The notes beneath the pieces are model-generated. The model saw only the letters and a program-made list of their open reading frames with translations, had not been told where the DNA came from and did no database searches. Positions 1 to 20,880 of a stretch of 64,000 nt of DNA are shown in pieces. The stretch comes from Anoplopoma fimbria. Taxonomy: Eukaryota > Chordata > Actinopteri > Perciformes > Anoplopomatidae. The stretch lies in NCBI RefSeq assembly GCF_027596085.1, contig NC_072465.1, forward strand, positions 22,145,707 through 22,209,706, given 5' to 3'. The position numbers and the translations under genes are program-made. Every line of letters begins with the position of its first letter. The stretch's first letter is position 1.

Positions 1-2008
1 CCAAACTGCTGCGAAACTACAGGTACGTCTTCCAGTTTTCGGGGCCATTTTGCTTGTTATAGTTTTAATAAAAGCTCTTGTTGTTTGTTATTTCTTTTTT
101 CACTCAGGTCTCATGCTGCCATTCTGAAAATCCCCAATGAGCTCTTCTATGAGAATGAACTGCAGGTGTTTGCTGACCAGTGGGAGCGTGACACCTACTG
201 CAACTGGGAACACCTTCCCAAAAAGGTGTAGCTGCAAGGACATTCAGTTTATTAACTCTCAAAACTTCTGAAACATCTCATTACTGATATCATCTTGATA
301 CACAGCATCCATTCAGAATAGTAAAAGTTACGGTGGTGATTATATTGATCATATTTCTGCAAAAAAAATACATTTTAATAACATTTAAGCAGAATACATT
401 ATGCATTATGGAAAGTGTAGGATCCGGGTTTTTTAAGCTCGACCCACACGAGGGCCTCTAAGTCAGGATATTTCAGCCTCTGCTACACTGCATAGTGCAA
501 TATTAAATTGCTGAATTTTACCTTTGATTGTTATTAGAGTCATAAGCCATATTATATACATTTTTTTAATACAGAAACCTGCCTCAGAAAAAACGAAACA
601 AAAAGTCTCATTTGGAAACAAGGTGGGCCAAAAATAGAAACTCTCAGTAGGATAAAAGGGAAGGATGTTTGAAGAGGAATGCTTCCTTAAGGACAGTCTA
701 GCATGAAACAAAAGTGAGCAAACAACAACAAAAACTAACCAGGACATAGTATAAAATAAAGCACACAGATCACCAAATATCATGTGCACATCATGGGGAC
801 AACATGGATGACTGACAGCTGCTCACACTTCCATCACTACAGGGTTTCCCGCTGATCTTCCACGGGGTGATGGGGAAAGACGAGAGAGAGGCCAACAGCC
901 CTTCTTTCTTCAACGTGTCTGAGATTGAAGTTCTGGTCGACTACCTCACCAAGCTGATTGAAACACAAGGAAAGAAGGGGCTCCCCAAACTCTCTCCAAA
1001 AGACATCGGCATAATCGCCCCTTACAGGAAACAAGTGAGTCCGCCTGGAGGTCATTTGTGTTTTAAAAGATGTGGGTAAACAGGTTAAACTCGTCATCGT
1101 TAACATGCTTACTTTTCACACAGGTCGAGAAAATCCAAAAGGCCCTGAAGTCCGTCTCAGCTCTGAGGCGATGGAATGATCTCAAAGAGCTCAAGGTTAG
1201 CAATGCTGCTCTAAACACATCTTTGTGTATAAGGTGAAGTAAATACAAGGATGCTCTTTTAAAGTCTCTCCTGCACAGAATCAATACAGGGATATTAGAA
1301 TATGTTGTTCATCTGTGTCCACTCGTGCACACGTGAAATGAAATAAATAAGGATTCTGTTCATTCACGACTATATTATTTAAAATCACATTCTGTAATTT
1401 TGCTGTTTCTCTTCATGGTATCAGGTGGGCTCTGTGGAGGAGTTTCAGGGACAAGAGAGGAAGATCATCATGGTCTCTACTGTCCGCAGCAGCGTCAACT
1501 ACGTCAGGATGGACAAAGACTTCAACATTGGATTCCTGTCTAATGAGAAGGTGGGCTATATATTTCTTTCTTCATGTAATGAAACCAGCAGGATCTTTAA
1601 TGTGCTTATTTATTTCTCTTCTTATATGTGTGCGTCTTCTGCAGAGATTCAACGTGGCCCTGACCAGAGCCAGGTCCCTGTTGATCGTCGTGGGAAACCC
1701 TGTTATCCTCAACAAGGACCCCACCTGGGAGAAGTAAGGCAAAGCAGGCCAAGTTGTCAGACACAATACGACAGGAGTCTTCTTTCAGTCTGAGAGACTG
1801 AGTTAAGAGCCTTGTATGGACATGGGATAATTGAGATTTAAAGTGCATTTCATGAACATGGAAACAGTAGTTGACAAAACAATCTCCTCACAAGATCTAT
1901 TAACTGTTCTGGATCTTTTCACACATGTTTCCCCAGCAGATGAATATTACCCAGTTGCCATGGAGTTTTAGATGTCCAAATTAGTTTTATTTTTTTTGAG
2001 CACTACAA

Positions 2009-2047
<39 letters not shown>

Positions 2048-2398
2048 CATCTGCAGATTCATCAGCTATTGTGTGAAGGAGAAGGGTTACACTGGATTTG
2101 ACTTTGAAGACGCAGAAGGAGAGGATGATATCGTGTCGAGACTGGCGACCCTGAAAATCAACCTGGATGATGACGGTCAGTACAGCTATAACCGTAGTTA
2201 AACTCAAACTGATTGCCTTCCGGTGATGCTTTGTCGTATCATTATTAGCTATAGCTGAAATAGTAATAATTGCATCTCAACAAAACAGCTATGAAATAAA
2301 CTAAAATGTTGTGTCTTTGTGCATTTGCCACAGATCCTGAAATAGAGGAGAGTGCCCTCCAGCAGTATCTGGACCCTGAGTGGAAAAATGAGCATTAA
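1..2398 (+). CDS. mov10: mov10, 3' part (Mov10 RISC complex RNA helicase), eight exons
   Basis: This is the C-terminal helicase half of MOV10, an Upf1-like SF1 5'-3' RNA helicase that acts in mRNA decay, in the RISC pathway and in control of retroelements, mainly in the cytoplasm. Exons read from GT-AG borders: 1-22 (partial), 108-225, 843-1034, 1124-1195, 1425-1550, 1645-1733, 2057-2175 and 2334-2398; phases join without a break. Visible motifs are [49 protein letters not shown] (helicase motif V region) and [10 protein letters not shown] (motif VI). The protein ends DPEWKNEH then TAA, close to the vertebrate MOV10 ending. The 5' exons are outside the window. Teleosts may carry two paralogues (mov10a, mov10b) and I cannot tell which this is. 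It converges on rhoc, as in human. Confidence 0.95.
2013..2047 (+). repeat. poly(T) run of about 35 in a splice acceptor tract
   Basis: An uninterrupted T run sits directly before catctgcag, the acceptor of mov10 exon 7 (exon begins 2057). It forms nearly the whole polypyrimidine tract. On the other strand it is a poly(A) run. The length is probably polymorphic and may be imprecise in the assembly. Confidence 0.9.
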
Positions 2399-2690
2399 CA
2401 TCTCCTTCAGACAACTTGCATAAAATAAAGCACCAGTTACGACATCCAAGATTTTGACATTTACATACACTAAGATGCATAGCATGTTACTATTCTGAGC
2501 TTTTAATATAACATTTGCAACTATTGTTTAAGAATATATCCTTTTATAATATGCAGTTTGCATATTTTGCTGCAGTCAATCAGTTCCAGGCTTTTGATAA
2601 CGCCACAATAATGAATCAGTGAATCTTTTGTTCTTGACTTTTTCTCTCTTCAGTGGCTTCTTAAATAAAACTGGCACTTAACAGAAAGTT
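2399..2690 (+). other. mov10: mov10 3' UTR with candidate poly(A) signals
   Basis: AATAAA occurs at 2424-2429, only 26 bases after the stop, and again at 2664-2669. A short 3' UTR ending near 2445 or a longer one ending near 2690 both fit. A further AATAAA lies near 2815. Only about 250 bases then separate it from the likely end of the convergent rhoc transcript. Confidence 0.55.
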
Positions 2691-2944
2691 CAGAGTGAGA
2701 GCAGATAATTCAATTTCTCAGGAATTCATCACCGTACGTCTTGCTGCCGTTTGCCCTTGACAAGTTGGTCTCTCATTAACTCATCTATTTCTTTCTGATA
2801 GCAGATGATGCCTGAAATAAACTCATTTCTGAACCATGTTGTTGTGCACATTGTCCTGTCAGAACTTTTGATTAATCTTAACCTTTAATGGCGTCTTACA
2901 CAGTAAACATACCTGAGAAGAATTGACCAAGGAAGGCGAGTCTG

Positions 2945-5711
2945 TCTTGTCTCAAAAATAGTTTATTAACAATGTTCACTTCAAATTAAACATTCACTAC
3001 AACACTTTGTTTACAAAGCATTATAACAATGAACTTTTTATATAAATTGGTTTCCTTTATCATTTCAAATGCTTCCAGAGAGAGAAAAAAAAGTTACACA
3101 ACACTGAGCAGAAGCTGTTCCCATTGACTTGTTTGTGCGTGTGTGCGTGTTCGCTGTAAAGACCCACTGTTTTCTCATGCAAGCATCGACATCATAAGGA
3201 CATCCTTTGATATAGCGCAACATTATCTGCATACACATTAACAGCAGTATTGTACATGCTCTTAGTCATATCAACACTATTCCCTCTGCTGCTGTAAAGG
3301 GAAAGCTTTCATCACTATGCTCTGCCTCCAGCTGGGAAAGTTATTCGACTATCTTCGCTTGACCTTTAAAACCTTGTTGAGACCCGTGAACATCATGCCA
3401 CAACTATGAAACGTATAACTCAAGATCCATGTTGTCATTGATAAAAACATTAAGCTGTAAGGATCTGTTTACTCCTCACCTTGTCTGTGTGCTTGTTGTT
3501 GTCCACTATGATGCACAAAGTCCAGAGTAAAAACACAAGATCCACCCTGGAAAGAGTTGAGGTAACAACTTTAATATGCTGCATGTGTGTGATCAAAATC
3601 AAAGCCCCTCCACAAAAAAAACCCAGAGCGCCTCATTTGAGTTCGGGAAAGAACAACTAGTTCTAGCTTCCCCACTGGCCCACCCAGTGAAAGCAAATGT
3701 GCTCGGCCAGTACAGCGTATAAAGTTGCGTTACAGATGGCGTTACTATTATATAACAGATACAGATCCTGCCAGCTTGGTAGTTTTGTTGCCATTATCGG
3801 CATTGTAAGAAGTTGCATGCACCATCAAAGATATCACACATTTCAACATCCACCCTCCATGTAGATCGACTGCAACATGAAACCAAGGGACATGTACAGT
3901 ACATGAGTGAGCAAGAGGCAGAGAAAAGGAAATTCCATAAATGAATCTGAGCCTGAGGACGGTAACTGGGCCTTTGAAGCATTGTGTGTCTGGAGCGTCT
4001 CCAAAAGCTGTTTCTAGGAACAATTCAGCGTGGACCCCTGAAGGTATTCTGCTCCTTTAACGCGAGACATAAAATATCAAAATGTTTCTCGTCAAGAAGC
4101 GAAGCTCTAGACTAACACAGATCAGGAATAAAAGACAGACGAATAAAACCAGTTTCCATTTTTCGTCAAACAACTTTTTTTGGCAGTTATAGACAACTCT
4201 TAAGCATTAAAGACAATCTTTATGGCTGCGCACATGTTTTTCAAGGGATGTTGAAGAAATATGTTAAAAGAGAATTTTCCCATGATTCATTCTTGACATA
4301 AAAGTATGTGACGTAAATCACTGTAACCCATCTTACCTGTCGAGATGATAAAGATGAGGCATTTATAGATGAAATCTTAATATTTATGTTATGAGGACTG
4401 AAAGTTAAGGAAACTAATGACACATGTTTCTTACGTTTGGAGCATTTCAAATAAGCACGCTTTGTGAAACATTTCATAAAAGGTCACTATAGACCTTGTC
4501 AGTCAGTATGGGGTCGGCGTGGAGCAGGTGGTCGAGCTATCTGGTCGGGGAGAGAACAACCAAAAAGGCACAACGCAACAGAGAAGGCACCGGGGGGGAA
4601 AAACTAACTCCTCACACAGACATAAATCAGCTCCTCTCAAACATGTAAAGAATGTCGTTTGACTGGGAATCATCAACACGCGACTGCTAACAACTCCAAC
4701 AAAACATGGTTTCCACGACTGGGCCAACTGGTCCAACACACAGATTCCAACGGCGGGCGTGACTGACCGGCTCTCTTGAATCGTAGCAGAATAAGAGCTG
4801 AACTCAGTCACCCTCCGTGAACAAACAAGGGAGGTTTCACCAGACTTTGGCCTTCATTTCAGTTTCAGCTGCTGTTGGTCTTAACAGCCATTGTGCATAG
4901 TTGAGTCATATTGGCTTGTGTCTCTATTGGCCATTTCTCATCCCCCCTCTCCCCCCACATCTAAGTCGACTGCACAACAGAGCGACATCTATGAAGGATG
5001 CATTTGAATAATCAAATCTCTAATTAGTTTTTACATGAAGAAGCCGCTTTCTTCATCCTCAGTGAGCAAATGTTAGAGGAGCGCTAACCAAAAATGAAAC
5101 AAGCGATCATTTGTTGTGCTTGATGAGCAATAAAAGCCTACGTTACGGCTTTGCTCAGGTTTCACAATGACGACTACAGATACAGTACAATGGGGAACCC
5201 CTTCAGCTGAAATGTTAGCTAGCTGACGAACATGAGAAATAGACGGTGGCGTACAAAGAAAGAAAGAAAGAAAGAAAGAAAGAGAAAGAAAGAAAGAAAA
5301 AGGCACTAGCTCTTCTGCTCAAAAGATCAGGACTAGCATGATAAACAGAAGTGATGCTAACGGGACAGTCTGGACTGTTTGGACTTTACTCATGAAGACT
5401 TTATACAAGCGAAGAAGGATGCTGCTCGCTCAAGCTCAAGAAGAACAATATTGCATACAAATATGTGCATCTATTACTGTATGTTACATTACAAATATAA
5501 AGAAAAACAAGTATGAAAAACATTCCTTGTGTAAAGACAGATTTTGGAAATCAAAAAGGAACTTGTTTTTTTTTGCATTTGACCTCTCTGCCTGCCTGTT
5601 ATTGTGAAATGCGAGATTCAGTACAAAGATGCCATTTGGTAAAAGGTCAGTCCTTTTCATGTGTATTTTTTTTCTTCTATTGGTCAGTGGATTTTATGGC
5701 GTCTGGACCGC
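2945..5711 (-). other. rhoc: rhoc 3' UTR (putative, about 2.7 kb)
   Basis: No coding exon is visible between the rhoc stop and the convergent mov10 end. On the minus strand an AATAAA lies at 2962-2967, so cleavage near 2945 would give a long 3' UTR. The stretch holds A/T-rich runs, an (AAAG)n array and no recognised transposon. Earlier cleavage sites are possible; transcript ends need RNA data. Confidence 0.45.
5256..5300. repeat. (AAAG)n microsatellite
   Basis: About eleven units of aaag/agaa with one interruption, inside the putative rhoc 3' UTR. Confidence 0.9.
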
Positions 5712-14239
<8,528 letters not shown>

Positions 14240-14382
14240 ACTATAACTGTGGGACAACAGGAACACTGTGTTACTTAGACTCTAAGTAACACAGTGTTCC
14301 TGTTGTCCCACAGTTATAGTATGCCCCTTGGTGTGTTAGCCTCTAAGTCTTAGAGGCTAACACACCAAGGGACATACTATAA
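14240..14382. repeat. two adjacent near-perfect hairpins sharing one segment
   Basis: Hairpin 1 has 40-bp perfect arms, 14240-14279 and 14281-14320, with a single-base centre. Hairpin 2 has 34-bp arms with one mismatch, 14314-14347 and 14349-14382, again with a single-base centre. The seven bases ttatagt (14314-14320) belong to both stems. Both loops are flanked by cttaga/tctaag. There is no reading frame and no transposon ends that I recognise. Confidence 0.92.
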
Positions 14383-14799
14383 GGAAAGTTAACAAAAATA
14401 ACACTGAATAATACTGAACTCACTGAACTTTCGTTAACTGGTCTTTGAGATGATGTTGTGTTTATTGGAATAAAAGAATGTGTCTCTTCTATCTGCACTA
14501 AGTTATAACACTAGCTGAAGAACAAATATGCCACCCAGATTCAGTGATAAGATGTATTTACACAAGTTATCTATAAGCATACTTCCTCCCAATCTTCCAG
14601 CAGTGGTTCCAATGTTTTCAGTTTGTGACTCTTCGCCTAACGCCGTGTGATACTGTTTACCTAAAGATCGTCTCAACAAAAGATAAAAATAGTAGAAGAG
14701 TAAAATATTTATCAGAGTATTATAAACGGCTGCACTGTGTATTGGCATCTAGAAAGACTTTGAAAATTCAGGTATCTGTTACCTAAACTGGACTTACTG

Positions 14800-14940
14800 G
14801 TTTGTAGCTACCTGCTGCGGCCGGTTAGCTTAGCTTAGCATAGTGACTGGAAACGGGGGGAAACAGGTAGCCTTGCTCTGTCTAAAAGTAACAAAATACA
14901 AATACTAGCACATCTAAAGCTCACTAACTAAACGCATTAT
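14800..14940 (+). repeat. fragment of a dispersed percomorph repeat
   Basis: The string ggttagcttagcttagcata followed by gactggaaac and ggggaaacaggtagcc is a widely repeated unit that I recall from many spiny-rayed fish genomes. It appears to be the interior of the element whose ends are seen at 17193-17325. This is a family call by memory. Confidence 0.5.
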
Positions 14941-14999
14941 TCAAAAATTGTTGTTTTAGAAAAAAAAATGCAAAGTGTATAAGTGTATAAGTCAGTGGC

Positions 15000-17190
15000 C
15001 TGAAAAATCTATCACCAACAATTCTGAGCTTTTATTAATCCTTTAAGTGATTTATTAAGCTGTCTTGCCACATTGGTTCCAGTTTATAAATAGTAGGATT
15101 TGTTGTATTCCTCTACTATCATCAATGTAGTATTAAGAGTACTTTGAGTACTGGTGTACGTGTTGGTCAGCAAACCAAGTAAATTATAGACGCCAACATT
15201 TTTAACAAGGTTTTTCACTATTTTGGGGTGTTTTATTGACTAAACGATAAATCAAAATTCATGCAGAGATTAATTCATAATGAAAATACTTGAAAACTAG
15301 AAGGGCACTCTGAGAGCGCAGATCTCCTTTTGCAATGTTACCGAAAGTGAACATTTTTTTGTCTATCCGTCCCGCGATTCAGACTCGCTCCACAATTTTT
15401 ATAGATTCTTCCTTGATCCATGCTACGGCCTTTCACCAAGTTTTATGAATATAGTATAAATAAAGTATTTCTGATATCTTGCTGACAAACAGGAACCCAC
15501 CGAACCGAAACAACATAAACATGATCAGACGTAATAATATTTGCAGACTAAAAGTTAACATACTTAATAAAGTATGGAAGCCGTCGCAGTACGTGTGAAA
15601 AGAGCTTGAAGTGAACACTCTTGGAAACATTGAACTTGATCCAAAAACTACATGAGGAGCCATTAAAATACAAAAGGAAAGTAAATCTCCATCACTTCCT
15701 ACAACTATCTGAGCAATGCCCCGGTTAATTAACACACCACCTCTGTCTTCACTCCATAAGGAGGTTTCCTGAGGCTTATAGGGGCCAACAGGAGTTATGC
15801 AACTAGCTGAGCAGAGTTAGCCCAGAGCAGAGCCTGACCCTAAACCAACGAGGGAGCACGGCCTTTCAATCCTCATATGACTTTCAAATCAACAACACCG
15901 CTGAACGCAGACAAACATCCAACCAATAAAAGGCCTGTTGTTCCTGAGACGATCATGATGATGAATTATTTTGCTCCGAGCTCCTGCAAACAAGCAAACA
16001 TTTTACCGGAAATTAGTCTGAGTATGATTGTTTTGCACGTCGAACAGGCTTCCAAGGGCTACACCTCTTTCTTTTATACACTAGACACAGAAAGCCCGGA
16101 GTTGCAGATCAGCTGATATCAACACGGAAAAGTTATTTCCTGGGTTTTTGATGTTGTTGCCATTACAAAAGGAGTTGTCAAGGAGCTTGTAGATTGAAGG
16201 CTTCATAAGTAGCAGAGCAATAAAACCAAGGCTGGATTTTGACTCTTTGCCAATTTGACGGATAAAACATTCACCCAGAGATTACAACTCTAAACTAAAT
16301 CCCTACAGAAGAAGGAAAAACGTATGTGACTACAGGATAGAAAATGGCTTTGAAAGTACTTCAGGGATGTGTATTTTACAGGAATGCCCTCCAGCATCTT
16401 TGGCTTCCCAACTACAACTCATTTTCTAGTAAAGAATATCTGTTTTTACAACTATCTTTCTTAATAGACAAAAGCTAACAGGGTGCATTTAAAAAAAAAG
16501 AGTGAGAAACTTTTAGATATGAAGGTAACGCAAGAAATAGCCTCACCTCTGAGAGTCGGCCTGTCTGAGAAAGGTCAAAGTTCATAAACTGGCAGAGGTT
16601 GTGGCTGAGACAGAGCAGACGGCCTGCGACACCGTCCGTCTACACCACCTTTAACCGGCTGTAAAAAAAAAAGCATCTTATCTGACTAAATCTGACATGA
16701 GGCAACAGACATCAGATATCACATGCAGGATCAGACTTTTGAGTGCCTCTTCAAAAACTACTCTCACAACGAGAGCTCCAGGCTGTTTCAGATCAAGCAT
16801 TTATGGACACAATGTAGAGATTCCTGAGTATAAGCTGGGGTCTCAAGTGAATAAAAATTGAAATGCGGATGCTGACCTCTCTTACACAACGGCGGGAGTA
16901 TAAACGGAGGATCAGGTCAGCTTCTTACATTATTTGGGCGTATGTTGCAAACACACGAGCTCCTTAAGTCTCATTGAGTCAGGACTTTTCTGGTACACCC
17001 ATGGAAATGACCAAATGTCCCCAAAGTCAGCCGGCCAATGGAATAAAACCAGGTATGACATCTCCATTAAGGCGTCTGGAGGACAATAATCGCTTTATTC
17101 ATACAAAGAAGAAAAAAAAAAATCAGACTCCTAAAAGATAATTAAGGAAATTCAAAGAGATTTTCTTTGGGTTAAATAAGATTTTTATGT
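15000..17190. other. non-coding interval
   Basis: I saw no gene here. The only coding-like frames are short and unconserved in appearance. An AGAG|GTGAGG donor-like site on the minus strand near 16546 could close a further rhoc leader exon, but nothing else supports it. Confidence 0.3.
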
Positions 17191-17192
17191 TA

Positions 17193-17325
17193 AAAGAAAT
17201 AGTTAGACATTTTGGTAAATACATGTATTTGCTTTCTTGGCAAGAGTTCGATATCAATCTTCTCATCTTTCGGCAAGAAAGCAAATAAGCATATGTCCTA
17301 AATTGTTAACTATTCCTTTGAATTC
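17193..17325. mobile_element. internally deleted MITE with inverted ends
   Basis: The left end reads aaagaaatagttagacatttt and the right end aattgttaactattccttt. Between them the sub-terminal segments gctttcttggcaag and ttcggcaagaaagc are also inverted copies. It looks like the two halves of one palindromic element joined after loss of the middle. Confidence 0.65.
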
Positions 17326-17689
17326 GGGTTGCTATGGTAACCTCCACACAACGAGCAGAAGAGCATCACGACTACTACAGCTCGTCTAATCAATATATTG
17401 GCTCAATCTGCCTGGTCGCCTTCAAGCAGCCATGGTACACAAAGAGGAACACAGACCCTCCTGCTCTGACAGCCGGTGTTGAGAGGAAGTAGGGCAAAGA
17501 GACGGAGCGAGATGACCGAACTCCAAAGACAAGAGGCCGAGGTTCTGCAGCGCACGGCTGTGAGAGAACCGACACCTCATGACTCACTCCTGTTCACCAA
17601 CTCAGGTCACACAAACACAAACCAGATCTCGTCAGTGAGCACACGTCTGTTCATCCAAAGACAAGCAAAACGATCTAACTAATGGTTCT

Positions 17690-17960
17690 ATTCATTAGCA
17701 ATTAAGATGATTAAGATTATTTTCTTGATTAATCCATTAATCATTTGGTCTATAATGTAAGGAAATGGTTTAAAATGAGCATCACGGTTTCACAACAACA
17801 AGGTGACATTCAAAAATGTTTGTTTTGTTCGACCAGCAAGGAAGAAGTCAAAGATATTCACTTTACTATCATAGAAACCAGAAGTCTAAAATGAAAATGA
17901 CTCACACAATAAATCAATTATCAAAAGTGATTTAGATTTTCTGTAAGCAGGTCTAAACTA
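17690..17960 (+). repeat. diverged teleost hAT-type MITE copy
   Basis: It begins gattaatccattaatcattt, runs through tcaaagatattcactttac, and ends tcaattatcaaaagtgattt, the order of motifs I recall in a very common fish MITE. It is non-coding. The identification is from memory. Confidence 0.5.
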
Positions 17961-18219
17961 CTCTATACTATAAGGACAAATAAATATTGAGTTGACGGAC
18001 AACAATTGGCCATTGGACAAACCAAGCTATATGAAATGTTGATGTACATTTTTCACTACTTTCTGACTATGAAATAAATAAAAATAATAAACAAACTTAT
18101 ATTTGTGATATAAAGTAGGAATACATTTAGCAGACACTAATGCACAAGTGTGTAGTTGAAAATGCTCATGTAATGTATTTCAAACCTATTCGGGGCATAT
18201 GATCATACAATTGTTCCAC

Positions 18220-18440
18220 TTTTCAGGGCTGAAACAATATTCATTATTGATTATTCAGTTGGATCGATTGCTTAGTCAATATAAATCCCAAAGATATTCT
18301 ATTTGAAATGATACACAACAGAGAAAAGCAGCAATTATTCACATTTCAGAAACTGGAAACAGAGAATATTTGGCATTTTTGCTTGAACAATTACTCTTTT
18401 ACCAAAATTGTTCTTCATTTTCTGTCCATCACTGATCCAT
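18220..18440 (+). repeat. second hAT-type MITE copy of the same kind
   Basis: It starts agggctgaaacaatattcat and contains cagaaactggaaacagagaa then tttggcatttttgcttga. The last motif also occurs, inverted, in the 6418-6530 fragment, which links the two. Confidence 0.5.
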
Positions 18441-19293
18441 TAATTGACTCCATTGTGTTAGTACTCATAGTTTTGCTAGTATAAAGAATTTATTTTTCAT
18501 GAATGCCACAAAGGTAGTTTTCCCCCCCATTACATTTGGTCAGGAGGATGAGGACAATATATCATAAATGAATGTGAATGTGTTATCATGAATAGGACCA
18601 TCCTCTTTAAATCAGATTACATTGATATGATCTGATCTCTTTTTATTTTATACACATGGTTGTTTTAAGCCTGAATAACTCACCAGATGTCACCTTCCAC
18701 TTGTTTTTGTTGTGTTTTACAAATCATTGTTGGCAGTTCAAACAACGCCCTCTAAGAAACTCCAGTCTTCTAATAACGAGGAAATGAAGTGCTCCCAGGA
18801 ATAGAAATGGCTCATTAGGAGATTTGGTTTCTTATTGAGGTCGCAGCAGTTGGACAGCTCGTACTTAAGACAGGATCTGACCCGCTGCTTTGACTTTGAA
18901 ACTACCAACAATAAAGAAAATAAACAATCAACAGTTGCAACAGAAACACGCCCTGACATCTGCACCCGTGCGCGTTATATTCTTTATTATAGGCATGGGA
19001 ATAAAACTACCAGCCGAGCAGGAATAAAGGCGACTGGTCGGTATATGGAGGAAAAGCCACCACCTTGTTCTCTCAGCCCAAGTAAGTGAGCCTTATAATT
19101 AGACTGTCGACTTGAGTCCAATAAGAGCGTTAAGTCAGACTACAGCTCCCGTGTCATAATTACCTGCCAGCAGCCAGATGAGAGTTTTTCTTTTATAAAT
19201 ATGAATCCCCTGCTTTGGTCTGGATCGCGTCACAGGCACACACACAGACACACAGACACACACTCGGTCACTTCTTGCTGCAGTATTCGCTAA

Positions 19294-19680
19294 TTTTTTT
19301 TTTTTTTTTTTTTTTACAGAGGAAGGTGCTGAGAAACGGAGCAGGCGAGCAAGATCCTCCCACCGACACCAGCGAGGAGCGGCTCCGTTTGGGACTTTCA
19401 AAATAAAAGAGGCAGGGCGTTACAGTTAGAATCCACATCGCGGTGTTTTATTTTATTTATTTTATTTATTTTATTTATTTTATTTATTTTATTTATTTTA
19501 TTTATTTTATTTTTTATTTTTATTTTATTTTTTTTTTTTATTTTTATTTTTTTCTAATTTTTTTTTATTTCCCTTTTATTTTTTTCTTTTTTTTTTTTTT
19601 TATTTTTTTTTTTAAATTTATCTTATTTATCTATTTTATTTATCTTATGTATCTATTTATTTTATTTACATTTGTTTAAT
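19294..19680. repeat. poly(T) run and (TTTTATTTAT)n low-complexity tract
   Basis: A T run near 19294-19315 is followed, after a GC-rich spacer (19318-19400), by about 240 bases of TTTAT-type repeats and T runs (19443-19680). A reading frame of F, Y and I runs crosses it but is a product of the simple sequence. Confidence 0.9.
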
Positions 19681-20399
19681 CAAAAATAAGTTCTCTATAA
19701 AATACAAACGTGTTGAAATCTTTAAAAATTTAAGACCACATAAAGTTTAGAGGTATGTTATCATTAATATGCTTGTGTTAGTTACTTGCCAAAGGGAATT
19801 TGGTGCATTATTAGCATGTCTAGATTTCAAATTTCCCCAGGCCCCAAAACACCTAAGTTCACTGATGTTTTTTTGTAATTTGATACATTAAATAAATATA
19901 TAAATATATGTAAATACATGTTTACCATTAAAGTGTAATGTCAACTAAGTCCTACATTATTAGACTGCATAATCTTGTGGCCTTATATTGTGCTCTAATG
20001 GTGCATTTTTCCAAAATACAGTTGTGTTTAATCAAATCTCAGAAAACCTGGAGCAGGTTGGCAGAGAAGTACGGGACACTTGTTTGTATTCTGGTATAGT
20101 ATATATTGTGTCCCAATCAAAGTGATTGGTTTAATATGTGTTGGGTGGGAGCATTATGATCCAAGGTTCTATACATCCCATCAATATAGAAAAAATAAAA
20201 CACTTAAATCAAAGATGACTCACAAAACTGTCAAGCAATGTTACACTTCTGGCCACACCCCACTGATTTATGTCACAGAGAGTTTCCCATCAAAATCAGC
20301 TATAACATAGTTGATTAAATAATTTATATTAATTATTTTAGCTAACCTACACAATTGTCCCCTTGAGTGACATTAAAATTCACACTGTTATTTTGAAGG

Positions 20400-20540
20400 C
20401 CACTGCTTTTATTTCCGGTGTTGGTATAGTTACTTCTAACTAACTTGACGGAGCTGCTGCAGGCTCTGGAGTCACCCAGGTCCCTCCTCCCCTCCCCGGT
20501 CAAAGATGACATCATCCGTAGTACAAGTACAAGAAGACCA
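20400..20540 (-). promoter_or_regulatory. GC-rich block, candidate distal promoter
   Basis: On the minus strand a CRE-like TGATGTCATC is followed by GGGGAGGGGAGGAGGG and then a GC-rich stretch, unlike the A/T-rich surroundings. A rhoc transcription start is possible here or at the similar block 19318-19400. There is no transcript support. Confidence 0.25.
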
Positions 20541-20734
20541 GTGCAACAGGAGGGATGGGTGTGGAGCTCACCAGTATGTCCCTCTGACAGCAAAAACATT
20601 TAAAAAAACAAAAAATCACTTCACATCTGACCAGACAATCAATTGCTGCAGGCAATGTGTGTCTTACCTCAAATATAAAATGAACAAAATTATGGTCTGT
20701 CATTCTTTTCTTGATATACAAAATAAAAAGCAGT

Positions 20735-20880
20735 GGTTGAAAGTAGCTAAATACATGTATTCATGTGTTGTAGTTAAGGACAATTTTGCAGTATGTGTAC
20801 TTAAATTGAATGCCTGTACTCCACAGCCTTTCAGAGGGAATTATTGTAAAATATTAAAATAACTACATTCATTTTCATAC
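20735..20880 (-). repeat. fragment of a 'pool of tacttaa' type teleost repeat
   Basis: It is rich in short strings around tacttaa, gtactcc and cctttcagaggga, which I associate with a dispersed fish element also seen in the 41.6-42.1 and 44.3-44.5 kb regions. The fragment is diverged and carries no frame. Confidence 0.4.

Noticed and set aside
5256..5300. Regular short repeats as a possible CRISPR-like array
   Set aside because: This and all other regular arrays here are microsatellites without spacers; the genome is vertebrate.
19443..19679. 78-codon frame of F, Y and I runs
   Set aside because: Product of a TTTAT-type simple repeat.
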